In this document: positions 54,205 through 63,826 of the stretch, in pieces | Layout: every line of letters starts with the position of its first letter | Position numbering within the stretch: the stretch's first letter is position 1 | The notes under the pieces: model-generated | Database searches by the model: none | Told to the model about the DNA's origin: nothing | The model's input: the letters and a program-made list of their open reading frames with translations, nothing else | Program-made: the position numbers and the translations under genes | Assembly (NCBI GenBank): GCA_031216915.1 | Contig: CM062289.1 | Coordinates: forward strand, 443,805,587 to 443,869,586 | Length of the DNA: 64,000 nt | Direction: 5' to 3' | Origin: Pictodentalium vernedei | Lineage: Eukaryota > Mollusca > Scaphopoda > Dentaliida > Dentaliidae

Positions 54205-54622
54205 CCGAAAACCTGATGTTTGGCACTGAAATCGCCTAAGAAAACACAGTGTTTGTGATTTTTCACAAATAATTCAAAGACTTTGCTGTCAACTGTTTTT
54301 TTCAGTTCATTATAGTTTGAGATTACGGCAACTTTTGTATGATCTAGTTCAATCTCAGCGGCAATCACCTCTGCGTTGAGGTGATCGCTTGGTATCGTTT
54401 TATATTTTATTCCTGTCTTATGAGGAGAGCCACTCCGCCTCCACGTTGTGTGTGACGGTCTCGTCTAATGATGTTGAATCCACTTAACAAAAATGTCTTA
54501 CTTGGCTTTAACCATGTTTCGCTGATACCAATTACATCTACGTTTGTGAAGTAATCGGACATCTGTGAGCTTTTGCAGTTAACGCTTCGAGCGTTCCACT
54601 GAATTATTTTCAACTTATCCAT
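54132..54622 (-). pseudogene. LINE-5 endonuclease, N-terminal part
   Basis: 54407-54622: MDKLKIIQWNARSVNCKSSQ, ISETWL and RRDRHTQRGGGVALLIR. It continues after a frameshift in 54132-54368 with FLGDFSAKHQVFGC (catalytic D in the GDFxAKH block). A run of A at about 54190-54197 then shifts into the main RT frame. Confidence 0.88.
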
Positions 54623-54756
54623 AATTGTTCAGTACCTGACGTAATTGTACCAGTTAACTTGTTATGGGTGTGATTTATATTTTATTTATGGCGGCTTCTA
54701 TTAGCGAGGAAGAGATTTTAGTTCGATATAGCTTGGATGCTGTTTTCCCAACTTCT

Positions 54757-56069
54757 TTACATTATGTCGGAAAGACTGACGTCGAAGTGTTTGTTCATTG
54801 TATTCAAAATTGAACCAGCCATTAGGCTGCACATCGAATGCGGAGAGGTTGAGATTTCTACGCTGTTGACATTCATAGCTTTGAGTTCTATGTCGGTTTT
54901 AACTTTTTTGTAGTGGGGACACCCCCGATAATTGCTTGGGTGTTGCCCGTTACAATTTGGGCATTTCAATGTTGAAACCTTGCATGACTTTGTTAAGTGT
55001 TTTTCGCCGCATTTCATGCAACACAACTCGCCCCCTGAGTTCCAATGTGTTCTATGTGCCAGTAGGCACATAGAACACATTGGAACTCGGGGGACGAACT
55101 CTCCTTTGCATCTGTTCGACATATGGCCAAATTTCTGGCATTTATGACACTGTGTGGGCTGAGGCAAAACACGATACTCCTCGGTCTCATATTTTTGTCC
55201 GTTTATACAAACACCTTTGTTTATGCAGTTTAGTTTTGTGGCCCTATTGGCGCATTTTACTTTAGTTTTCCACGTAGGGTTGCCTGTAGCCTTAGATATT
55301 AGTCTGCCCCACGAGTATCCCGCCAGGGCTTCATCAATATCCCCATCATTAATCTTTGTGGGAACCCTTGTGACGACTACGCAAGGTTTTTGCAGCGGTT
55401 GATGCTGTTGTTTATTCGTCTGGTGATTGGCCGTATTATCCTTATGAGGTTGTTTAGAAAGGGCTCTTACCTTGACGGCGAACGATTCATCACTGTCAGT
55501 GGTGAATGTTGGCGTCGCCGGTATCGTTTCCGTTGCGTTACTGTCTGCCGATTTCCCATCATTATGGATCTCCGCACTGGTTGTTACTACTGTAACATCC
55601 ATGGTGTCCGAGGTCTCAATGACAACAACAACGAGATTATCGGTGTATGTCGACGCTTTCCGGGTTTTCTTAGCCACCGTTTGTATTTCCAGGGGCTCAC
55701 CATTTTCTTGGAAGTCTGTATCCAATTTGCTTTTCGGTCGCGGCGTAATCTGATTGACCACATCACAGGTGGGAACAGTAGTTACCTCTTGCTCTATGAG
55801 CGAACGCAACCGTTATCTTGACTGGCGGTGACGGGTTCCGAGCCCTGATTTGTTGATACCTCCAAAGAGATGCCGTGCATAGGTCTCCCCATCTCAGTGG
55901 TATTATCTATAAAGGGCGAAACAGGTGTAGGATTAGTTTTGCCCACCATCCCCTTGCTAGGATTAGTTTTTGAAATCTGCTGAGTTGTATCAACTGGCAA
56001 ACCCTCAATAGTGTCGTTCAATCTGGCTATCTCTTTTTGAAAACCAGACATCATCGATGTTAAATCCAC
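54757..56069 (-). pseudogene. LINE-5 ORF1, RNA-binding protein with three zinc knuckles
   Basis: Two frames joined by a frameshift at about 55800: 55794-56069 (MDLTSMMSGFQKEIARLND, possible coiled coil) and 54757-55809 (350 codons). Near the C-terminus are QCHKCQKFGHMSNRC (CxxC-x4-H-x4-C), CCMKCGEKHLTKSC and KCPNCNGQHPSNYRGC, preceded by an RRM-like VVTRVPTKINDGDID...ALAGYSWG segment. Jockey-type ORF1 proteins have this layout and package the LINE RNA. A 22-bp-arm hairpin lies in the coding sequence at 55037-55088. Confidence 0.87.
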
Positions 56070-56282
56070 TCCCGAAGTGGGTTCTGTGGTGGTGTTAGTT
56101 TCGATATCACTCTGTTCAGTTATCAGTTATTGTCTAAGTTATCAGCAAATTATTGGTAAAATATTTAGTTAAAGTATATTTAGTTTTAACAGAGAAAAGC
56201 AGACAGAAAAAAGATAGAGTTAAAGATAAACACTTACAAAATTATACTGGAGTGCACAGAAGTGGTACAGAGAACAATAGGC

Positions 56283-56525
56283 TTTGTGAACCAAGGACGG
56301 GGAGAAAGAAATACACCTTGTTTGATTGATTCGGGCTACACCGCCCTTTTTATTATTATTGAGTAAATGATAGAATGCAGTGTAGCCGATGCTAACAATT
56401 AACAAAGCATTAATATAACAGTACATGTAATCTAAAATCTACCAGCTAGAGAAACTAGCTATTACTGGATGTCTATATGAGTTGTCTCTTTTAACATGTA
56501 GTCCCTCGTGCGGAAGAAAGCGCCA
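56283..56525 (-). repeat. Ngaro split direct repeat B2
   Basis: 243 bp, TTTGTGAACCAAGGACGGGG ... GCGGAAGAAAGCGCCA, identical as far as I can read to 56777-57019. It marks the 3' end of the element. Confidence 0.93.
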
Positions 56526-56776
56526 TAATACTACGCACGCTTGACCAATGATTACCTCTAGGTAATTAGAACAAAGGGATGAGAAAATAATCCGTAACGA
56601 TCCGGATCACTGCGCGTTTGACCAGCTGGTGTCAAAGGTGTGAACAATACATGAAAGGAAGAACATGTGCATAGTACAGCTGTGCCCAAAACGCACCATA
56701 CGAAATAAATCGATCACAATTGAGCAACCCCGTCCATGTTCACAAATCAGGCCACCAGTGTACTGCTGGCCCGGCA
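56526..56776 (-). repeat. Ngaro split direct repeat A2
   Basis: 251 bp between the two B copies, beginning TAATACTACGCACGC on the plus strand and ending CTGGCCCGGCA. The window ends with TAATACT at 63994-64000, preceded by CGCAA as this one is by CGCCA, so A1 should begin there. Confidence 0.85.
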
Positions 56777-57019
56777 TTTGTGAACCAAGGACGGGGAGAA
56801 AGAAATACACCTTGTTTGATTGATTCGGGCTACACCGCCCTTTTTATTATTATTGAGTAAATGATAGAATGCAGTGTAGCCGATGCTAACAATTAACAAA
56901 GCATTAATATAACAGTACATGTAATCTAAAATCTACCAGCTAGAGAAACTAGCTATTACTGGATGTCTATATGAGTTGTCTCTTTTAACATGTAGTCCCT
57001 CGTGCGGAAGAAAGCGCCA
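56777..57019 (-). repeat. Ngaro split direct repeat B1
   Basis: 243-bp copy matching 56283-56525; the match stops abruptly at 57019/57020 where internal element sequence begins. Confidence 0.93.
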
Positions 57020-57799
57020 CAGATGAGTGAGACCTGAGGTCTGACCTACCGGATGAGTGAGACCTCAGGGCTGACACATCCCGCCACGGGGAGAACGTGT
57101 GAAAGGAGACAAAGCTGAAAGTGGAGAGAGCCGGTGAGGTAGGAGGCAACACAAGCCGGGGAACAATGAACAATCTCACTATGTAAACAGACTAAGATAC
57201 CAAGGTATGGCCTATATCTGGGTGCACAGGCAACCCGGACAGGACTAGCCAAATGTTCCGGGGCAGCGACGCTCTCGTTGCTTCTGAAGGGAGCATAGCC
57301 GGGGGCACACAAGCAACCCCTGGGCGAGTCAGTAGAGTATACTGAAGTACTAATACAGAAAACCCCGAGACAAGTTATGAACACTGCCCATAAACTAATG
57401 AGATCAGTAATGTGGAGCCGAGGAGCGAACATGCGACTCCAAGGCAAGAATTTTGCACTGAGACAAGTTATGAACTCTGACCATAAACTAATTGAGATCA
57501 GTAATGTAGAGCCGAGGAGCGAACATGCGACTCCAAGGCAAGAATTTCGCACTGAGGAACATGCCAGGTAGGAGAATACATTCACTTGGGACCCCCCACC
57601 CGATTAGAGAAGTAGAAGTACGCACAGGCGACACTTCTATGAACTGAAAATGCATAGTTGAGGAGGTATGATGCAACTGTCGTGAGACTCAAGGCTAAAT
57701 ATTGCCTCTCAAGCGAGCTGTAGGGGGAAGAATTGTGCGAACGTGAGAAATGACGATATGCACAGGCATTATCGACAGCCAAACCAACTGAGTGAGGGA
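57020..57799 (-). other. Ngaro 3' internal region with a tandem duplication
   Basis: Between the recombinase stop and B1. GAGACAAGTTATGAACACTG (57367) and GAGACAAGTTATGAACTCTG (57459) begin two 92-93 bp units with shared GGAGCGAACATGCGACTCC. Short GATGAGTGAGACCT repeats lie at 57023 and 57051. A 179-codon minus-strand ORF here (57046-57585) has no recognisable domain and is probably chance. Confidence 0.75.
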
Positions 57800-58807
57800 C
57801 TATATTAACGGGGGATTACGGATGTAATGACGGAATGCATCTGATTTCCAACGCCCCATGGCCCGAATTTGCGCATCTGAGTAACCTCGGGCTGCCGCCC
57901 AGGTGGCTGCCCCGATGCGAAAACTATGTCCTTTAAAGACGCTGCAGTCGAGCCCGCAGTAAGCCAAACATAAATTAAACACTTGAGTGAACTGAGGCCG
58001 ACGAATTGGGGAGCCATCCGGGTAGGAAAACAGAGGACCCGGAACATTACCACGCTTAGCTAGGTACTGAGAAAGCAAGCGGACCGGGCAGAATTTTGAA
58101 CCAATGATGGCCTGTAACGGCACAATGTGAGTTTTGCCACTTATGTTGTGTTTAAAATTATGAAAGGAAATGCTAAAGTTCTGATTAAGGGACCCCTCAT
58201 AACTAATATCTCCTAGCTGCAGGACCCTCGACACGTCGACCACTTGCTGCGGGCATAATTCTCCTATACGAGCAAATGTATAAAAGGCAACAGAGAAGAG
58301 CGCCCGGAACAAGGTGCAGAGATAACTGCTTGGTGCGCATGTTGGCAAGGCGTGCAATAGGCGATGCAGAATTGAGAGGGTGATGGGTAAACGTACATCT
58401 ACGGACGGACGTAGACGCTGTATCCCTGACAGTATCTTTTGAATTAAAAAAGACTGAGTAGGGTCAGGAAAATTATTGATTTTGTGCATGTAAGCCAACC
58501 CAGACATCATGGAACGAACGGTCTTGTAGGCAAATTGGTTCCGAAAAAGATACGCCAGGAATAAACATAGCTGTGAAACCGGGATAGGCCAGGACACCGG
58601 TAAACCCTGGGAGTAACAGAATTGCGTATAACGCTGAACTGTGGATGCATACGAGCGTTTTGTGGAAGGTGCCAATGCATGATCTAAGAGGTGGGTTGCA
58701 GTGTTAATAAGTTCTGTATTGTCCACTCTGCGGGTACAGGTGTTGGATCTTGGTTGCTCTGTGGACACATTCTCTTGAATTCTGCGACCTGCAAACGGGA
58801 GAGACAA
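57800..58807 (-). CDS. Ngaro tyrosine recombinase
   Basis: 335 codons. It would integrate the circular cDNA by site-specific recombination in the nucleus. An N-terminal SAM-like DNA-binding region is at residues 35-130 (TKRSYASTVQRYTQFCYSQG). In the catalytic domain, Arg180 is in FYTFARIGEL, His294 and Arg297 in GHSFRIGAATWAA, Trp320 at the second histidine position in GRWKSDA, and the nucleophile Tyr328 in RHYIRN. All expected residues are present. The first ATG overlaps the RT-RNase H ORF by 124 bases in another frame, so re-initiation or frameshifting is likely. Confidence 0.93.
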   Translation of the reverse strand: MSLPFAGRRIQENVSTEQPRSNTCTRRVDNTELINTATHLLDHALAPSTKRSYASTVQRYTQFCYSQGLPVSWPIPVSQLCLFLAYLFRNQFAYKTVRSMMSGLAYMHKINNFPDPTQSFLIQKILSGIQRLRPSVDVRLPITLSILHRLLHALPTCAPSSYLCTLFRALFSVAFYTFARIGELCPQQVVDVSRVLQLGDISYEGSLNQNFSISFHNFKHNISGKTHIVPLQAIIGSKFCPVRLLSQYLAKRGNVPGPLFSYPDGSPIRRPQFTQVFNLCLAYCGLDCSVFKGHSFRIGAATWAAARGYSDAQIRAMGRWKSDAFRHYIRNPPLI

Positions 58808-60453
58808 TCAGCTAGTTTATTAATTTTCCCTGGGATGAACTGAGCTTTAAAATGAATATTATGTCGCAAGCAGATGAGTACAAGACGGCGCAGGAGGTGA
58901 AGCATGGAAGGGTCCCGAGAGGTTTGAACATTGATAACGGATACTACCGCTTGATTGTCAGAGTGAAAGAGTATGCGACGATTGGATAACCGGGAACCCC
59001 AAAGAAGCATAGCTACAACAATTGGGTATAGTTCTAAAACTGCAATATTGATGTTTGGCTGTGAATGGTCCCATGGTAAGGAAAACCATTCACAGCCGAA
59101 CACACCCCCACAACCCACAGAAGCTGCGGCATCTGTATAGAGATGCAGAGACACGTTATTAGTCCAGGGGCGGGTGAAAAAGAAAGATTTGCCATTGAAA
59201 TTGTCAAGGAAATGCAACCAAAGACGCAGGTCGTCTTTCGCTGCCTTAGTCAGGCGTATGCGATGATGTGGCTTGGATACGCCAATGGTTAGGTTGATCA
59301 TCCGCCGGAGAAAGACCCGCCCAGGGACAACGACAGAACAAGTGAAATTGAGAAGGCCGATAATAGATTGAAGTTCTTGCAATGTAACTTTGTTCCGTCC
59401 CAGGAAGGACAGAATGGTTTCCTTGCATTTGTCAAGTTTGTCTCGTGGGAGACGAGCCGACATATCCAGCGAATCCAGTTCTATCCCCAAGAATGTGATA
59501 CAGGTCGTCGCGGTAACCGTTTTGTCGTGGGCAATAGGAATTCCAAGGTGCTTGCAGAGTGCAATAAATTGCCTTAAGTACTGCCGACAGACTGCTTCTG
59601 ATGGGGCAAGAAAAAGAAAATCGTCGAGAACATGTAAAATATGCTTAATGCAACATTTGTTGATACTTATCCATTGGAGAGCGGAACTGAAGCATTCAAA
59701 GATTTTGCAGGCTGAACGACATCCCATGGGTAGGCACTTGTCGTAATAATACTTGTCCCCCCATTTGAGCCCTAGCAGAGGATGATCCTCCTGGTGAACA
59801 GGTATCAGTCTGAAGGCAGATTTGATATCTGTTTTAGCTAAGAAACATCCCCGACCTAAGGCGCAAATGAGGGAAATGGCATCTTGGATAGTTTGATAAG
59901 ACACGGAAGAAAGCTCCGGGGATATCGAATCATTGACAGAGTTACCTGCAGGGAAGGAGAGGTGGTGGATTAAGCGAAAGTCATTGGACGTTTTCTTGGG
60001 CACTAGCCCTATGGGGGAAATTACCAAATTGGAGAAAGGAGGAGAATTAAAGGGGCCAGCCATGCGACCCGCCTCAACCTCCTTCCTTAGTTTTTCTGCT
60101 GTAATGGAAGGAAGGTCATTGGCCGATTTCAGATTCGGGGCGGAGTGCGCTATGACCCCTTCCGCCCCAAGACGAAAACCATAGGAGAAGCCTTGCGTTA
60201 AGTAGTGGAACTGAATAGCGTCATAGCCGGTCAGCATTTCCTCAAATTTTGCTACCTGAATTGGGGTGGGTAGGCCGGGCGGAAGGCTGATTTGATCTGT
60301 GGGAGTTGGGGGCACCTCGTCCCCCAGCCCCACGAAAGGGCTGTTGCTGCCCCCTGAAACGTTGGGGGCACTGTTGAAAGCTGTGCTGCTGGTGACAGCG
60401 AAAGCATGAATGTGAGAAAGTACAGGGAGTGGATAGACACTTATCGCCAGCAT
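58684..60453 (-). CDS. Ngaro reverse transcriptase - RNase H
   Basis: 589 codons. RT: FLAKTDIKSAFRLIPVHQED with Asp209; LPMGCRSACKIFECFSSALQ; HVLDDFLFL with Asp277-Asp278, LDD replacing YxDD as common in DIRS-like elements. RNase H: LYTDAAASVGCGG Asp441, AVLELYPIV Glu474, LFHSDNQAVV Asp499, NKLADCLSR Asp549, a complete D-E-D-D set. The methyltransferase domain of some DIRS elements is absent. The ORF overlaps gag by 212 bases in the +1 frame, so it may be made by frameshifting or from its own ATG; homology begins only near residue 70. Confidence 0.94.
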   Translation of the reverse strand: MLAISVYPLPVLSHIHAFAVTSSTAFNSAPNVSGGSNSPFVGLGDEVPPTPTDQISLPPGLPTPIQVAKFEEMLTGYDAIQFHYLTQGFSYGFRLGAEGVIAHSAPNLKSANDLPSITAEKLRKEVEAGRMAGPFNSPPFSNLVISPIGLVPKKTSNDFRLIHHLSFPAGNSVNDSISPELSSVSYQTIQDAISLICALGRGCFLAKTDIKSAFRLIPVHQEDHPLLGLKWGDKYYYDKCLPMGCRSACKIFECFSSALQWISINKCCIKHILHVLDDFLFLAPSEAVCRQYLRQFIALCKHLGIPIAHDKTVTATTCITFLGIELDSLDMSARLPRDKLDKCKETILSFLGRNKVTLQELQSIIGLLNFTCSVVVPGRVFLRRMINLTIGVSKPHHRIRLTKAAKDDLRLWLHFLDNFNGKSFFFTRPWTNNVSLHLYTDAAASVGCGGVFGCEWFSLPWDHSQPNINIAVLELYPIVVAMLLWGSRLSNRRILFHSDNQAVVSVINVQTSRDPSMLHLLRRLVLICLRHNIHFKAQFIPGKINKLADCLSRLQVAEFKRMCPQSNQDPTPVPAEWTIQNLLTLQPTS

Positions 60454-61897
60454 GAAACCGGTGACAAAGACCTAGGGGATATTGGCGCCTCCCGCGTCTA
60501 GCTTGGGTTGAATACCCCCTTCCAGGGCCTTGGGTACTTTTCTGAGCTGTAGGAAACCTACCTCCAGGCATGGCCTGCATGTATAGTTCCCAATGCCAGG
60601 CATTCCAAGCTAAGCTAGGGTTATGCTGGCGGAGGGCCCTAAACTGCTGGTCATAGAACTGCCAGTCAAACCCAATGGCAGACAGATGCCTAATGTTTGA
60701 CTGGTATTTTATTATGTTCCCAGCTTCATGGGGAAAGCGCTCGAGATAGGAGGCCATGTACACTTCAAAGGCACTGAGCCATTGGTGAATGGAGGTCAAG
60801 GCTTTGGGCGCTTTGGGCACCCAAAGCACTGTGGGACTACCCTCAGATTCACAAACTGTCATAGTGTAAGACGAAGCTTGTGGCTGCTGAGGGAGGAGAG
60901 CCGATAAATTGACATATTCGTCAGCCCATATCTGAGCCTTCAACTTAGGTGGGACCGTTGCGCTCAGAGATGTAGCGACGGATACAAATTGTGCGCCAGG
61001 AAGAGTGAAGCCAGGCCCACCAGGGGCCACATCACTCTCCCTGGGATTTAAAAGGGCTGGAGTTTGTGAAGCTGAATTATGCATACCTAACTGCTGCTGT
61101 TGCAGGGCGTGGCCAACGGCATCAGATATGCAACTGGCAATGTTCCTCTGTGACAAAAAGTTGCTAGGAATGTTGATTGTAATAGGGACTGATGTCCCAG
61201 CAGGTTGAACAGTTTCTAATGAGTGTGCAGGCTGTGCAATGTTTATAACCGGTACGTCCGGGAACGGTATCTGCTGAGTATCCAACTGTGATTCTCTTCT
61301 AGTGGTTGCTGTTTCAACATGAGGAATAGGGCCAGACGAGACTGGCTGTGGTGTTTGAAAAGTATGTTGGTGCCACGGAACAGACAGGTCGATAGGTGCC
61401 TGATTGTCACTGGTAGAGGAATAAAAAGGCTGTGGTGGAATGACACTAGTAGAAGCCGCGGTGTCCTGCGACTGCACAGAGAAGATAGGGAGGGGCACCG
61501 CACCGGATGTTAAGGTGCTCCCACCATGACCACTGATAACACTAGGATTACCACGCACTGATAACACTGCAGGAGAGGACCTTATGAACGGGCCTCGTTG
61601 CTGAACATTGACAGCTGGTGAGATGACAATCTGAGCACTATGATCCATTGAAGACGTTGGAAAACGCGCACTAGATGAAGCGGGCCCTGCATGGGCTGGC
61701 CCTTCAAAGACCGGATCCAGAGAAAACGCTGTTGAAGCCACAGGCGAAGTCGACACAGCTGTAGTAATAATTGAGGTCTGAAGCACTGAAGCACTAGATG
61801 CGACGACTGAGGCAGCTGAACGTGATGCCCTCTTTCTCTTTGATGGGGTAAACATCTTCGACAAGTTGTCCACCAATGAAGCACGTTTCTTAGGCAT
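60242..61897 (-). CDS. Ngaro gag-like protein with CCCH and CCHC zinc motifs
   Basis: I choose the ATG at 61897 (MPKKRASLVDNLSKMFTPSK, 551 residues). The upstream 103 codons of open frame are hydrophobic and unlike gag, and the ATG follows a splice-acceptor-like TTATTTTCAGGT. Residues 20-290 are low-complexity, Ser/Pro/Gln-rich. 350-470 (NLSALLPQQPQASSYTMTVC, LERFPHEAGNIIKYQSNIRH) is a folded-looking core. Near the C-terminus, CHRFHAGDKCLSTPCTFSH is a C-x8-C-x4-C-x3-H finger, followed by CFRCHQQHSFQQC (CxxC-x3-H-x4-C). Presumably binds element RNA. Confidence 0.85.
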   Translation of the reverse strand: MPKKRASLVDNLSKMFTPSKRKRASRSAASVVASSASVLQTSIITTAVSTSPVASTAFSLDPVFEGPAHAGPASSSARFPTSSMDHSAQIVISPAVNVQQRGPFIRSSPAVLSVRGNPSVISGHGGSTLTSGAVPLPIFSVQSQDTAASTSVIPPQPFYSSTSDNQAPIDLSVPWHQHTFQTPQPVSSGPIPHVETATTRRESQLDTQQIPFPDVPVINIAQPAHSLETVQPAGTSVPITINIPSNFLSQRNIASCISDAVGHALQQQQLGMHNSASQTPALLNPRESDVAPGGPGFTLPGAQFVSVATSLSATVPPKLKAQIWADEYVNLSALLPQQPQASSYTMTVCESEGSPTVLWVPKAPKALTSIHQWLSAFEVYMASYLERFPHEAGNIIKYQSNIRHLSAIGFDWQFYDQQFRALRQHNPSLAWNAWHWELYMQAMPGGRFPTAQKSTQGPGRGYSTQARRGRRQYPLGLCHRFHAGDKCLSTPCTFSHSCFRCHQQHSFQQCPQRFRGQQQPFRGAGGRGAPNSHRSNQPSARPTHPNSGSKI

Positions 61898-63037
61898 ACC
61901 TGAAAATAATAAACAAGCCGAGTAATGCTGTTTAGCATGATAAATAACGGATATTGGACAGGACCCAGGTAACCGAAACACAAATGAGTGAAACAAGCCT
62001 GCAAGTGGGCAACATAAGGCGAATAATACAAAAACGGTAAACATATCGTACCAAGCCATAATAGGCAATAAACAGCCAACAATTAACGAGAACTGAGTGT
62101 TGGAAGGAGTAGATGCAGGAAGCCTTGGCGGAGAGGAATGAACGGGCGCTAATGAGCAGCCAATATAATAAAATAGATGCATGACAATATTGAAAAGCCG
62201 CAACACCCCAATAGGGGGTGAGTAAGTCTCAACAGGGTAAAACAGCCCTGACCAATCTGGCTACATGAGGACCGGCAGTATAAAACTCCAACCAAATGAG
62301 AGCGACATGACTAAACAATTAAGCAGGGAGCTGGGCAACAAAATTCTTTTTTAATTTATTCGTTTGCGGACCACTTGAGTTTCGAAATTTTATATATACC
62401 GCTATTGCCTGGCCGGGAAGAGCAAAACAAAGAAACGTCGCACCACCTGACATCAGGTAGCAAAAGACTCCAGGGCATGAGAGAGACCCTGCACCAGGTG
62501 GCAAAGGCACCAGTCTGGCTACACGAGTACCGACTGTAAATACCCCTCCAGGCGAGCAATCGCGACATAGCCATAAAGCAGCGGTGGTAACATGAAGAAA
62601 ATGCAGTAAAAAGCAGTAAGGAAGTGCCCGAATGCGCAGGAGCAGTCGCTATCATTTAGCTAAGGAGCCCACTAGTGGAATGCCGCACCACCCCAACAGG
62701 GGGGACAAAGTCTCCAGGGTACTGAAAACCCTGCACCAGATGGGAACAATGAGTACCGGCAATGGACAGAAATGTGTAATGCCGAGGCTTCCTGCAACCG
62801 GAAACAAGTATGAAGGTGTAAATACAGTCATGCGAAATATACTGGATGGCCGGAACATGAATGACCAAGAGTGAACCTAAGAAACAGGACTGAAAAAACG
62901 ATGAAGGGAGCGCAAAAACGAAACAAGGAAAAAAGTGTGTGGGGGGGGGGGGGGGGTATATATGATATCAACCACTGAATAGACAAAAGCACTGAACAGA
63001 CAAAGTCAAAGAAAGAGGCACAAGCCACCTTTACTGA

Positions 63038-63080
<43 letters not shown>

Positions 63081-63160
63081 TGAAGTTTATATTTTGAAAA
63101 TGTTTTTTTTTTTTTTTTTTTTTTTTTATATCGTGTGTCTGAAACTCCGGACCAAGACAC
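61898..63160 (-). other. Ngaro leader between hydrolase and gag: three diverged 240-bp repeats and poly(A) tracts
   Basis: Units near 62199, 62437 and 62682 share GCCGCACCACCCCAACAGG, AGTCTCCAGGG, CCCTGCACCAG.TGG and GAGTACCGGCA. At 63038-63127 there are two long T-runs (A-runs on the coding strand) around GTGAAGTTTATATTTTG, starting 58 bases after the hydrolase stop. A G-run lies at 62941-62956. The proximal end at 61898-61901 reads CAG-GT just before the gag ATG. Confidence 0.75.
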
Positions 63161-63184
63161 AGAAGCTGCAACAACGACAGAAAA

Positions 63185-63826
63185 CTAAGACCGATTTAAG
63201 CAATGAAGGATAGCACCCCGAAGACCACGAACATACTTTTGAAGACCAACCTCGTTGAAATGAACGCCATCGGCGAGAAAATGGTGCACGGCACGTTCCA
63301 GCCTGGTGTGCCCGTACAAGAAACAACCCGGATTAACCTCCAAAAAATGTGCCAACATGCAGTTCACCCTACCGACGGCAGTGTTGAAGGCTTCCAAGGA
63401 AAAGTTGGGTAACGTAACAAATTTCCAATTGATGACTGACCGACGAAAAAGGCGAGTAACATAAACCCGCTGAACCTGGTACACCTGTTTTAACTCCGAA
63501 GCCAGGTCATCAATACTTGCTGCAACTACCTCCGGACGATGTGAACTTAAATCATTGGCACCAATTTGCAATAAAACTAAAGTGGGTTGAAAAGTGTGCA
63601 AGACTGGGCCGAGCCGAGCCGACAAAGTATCCACCGATGCTCCACCAATACCAAAAAAACGAATAGAAACAGGACGTCCATTATGACGCTCCAAGTCCAG
63701 TAACTGAGCAAAGTCAAAATGGCGAGGAAAATCTCTGCTGTCGGGACCGCCGTAAATATAGGAGCCGGCCCTCCTGATAAAGGAATGCCCAACAACTAAA
63801 ATGCGAAGCATGATGAACAACTTCAA
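63185..63826 (-). CDS. SGNH/GDSL hydrolase-like protein carried by the Ngaro element
   Basis: 213 codons. The four SGNH blocks are present: block I VVGHSFIRRAG with Ser15 (GHS in place of GDS), block II FFGIGGASVDTL with the Gly, block III LLQIGANDLSS with Asn91, and block V LADGVHFNEVG with Asp186 and His189. The fold suggests an esterase or lipase-like activity. The substrate is unknown; deacetylation or membrane-lipid action are guesses. Such ORFs have been reported in some Ngaro-like elements, as I recall. A second start, MLRILVVG, six codons in would fit the domain better. A splice-donor-like CAA-GTAAGT lies 27 bases upstream. Confidence 0.87.
   Translation of the reverse strand: MKLFIMLRILVVGHSFIRRAGSYIYGGPDSRDFPRHFDFAQLLDLERHNGRPVSIRFFGIGGASVDTLSARLGPVLHTFQPTLVLLQIGANDLSSHRPEVVAASIDDLASELKQVYQVQRVYVTRLFRRSVINWKFVTLPNFSLEAFNTAVGRVNCMLAHFLEVNPGCFLYGHTRLERAVHHFLADGVHFNEVGLQKYVRGLRGAILHCLNRS

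Larger units (their letters stand above)
51900..56130 (-). mobile_element. LINE-5: Jockey/I-like non-LTR retrotransposon, near full length
   Basis: Minus strand: ORF1 with three CCHC knuckles, then ORF2 with APE endonuclease and RT. GDFSAKHQVFGC, ALLLDVEKAFDSVWHNGM and PKPDKDLSNPANYRPISLLS are characteristic of the Jockey/I-like branch and clearly unlike LINE-1. ORF1 and ORF2 are about 130 bp apart. Several frameshifts break it. The 5' end lies roughly 150-200 bp before the Ngaro B2 repeat. Confidence 0.88.

Noticed and set aside
53039-55821. Plus-strand ORFs of up to 146 codons
   Set aside because: They are antisense shadows of LINE-5 coding sequence.
57046-57585. Extra 179-codon gene in the Ngaro element
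   Set aside because: It lies in the 3' region across tandem repeats and the B1 boundary, with no recognisable domain and biased composition typical of a shadow frame.
61898-62206. N-terminal extension of the gag protein
   Set aside because: The open stretch upstream of the chosen ATG is hydrophobic and is preceded by sequence within a splice-acceptor context; gag proteins do not start this way.
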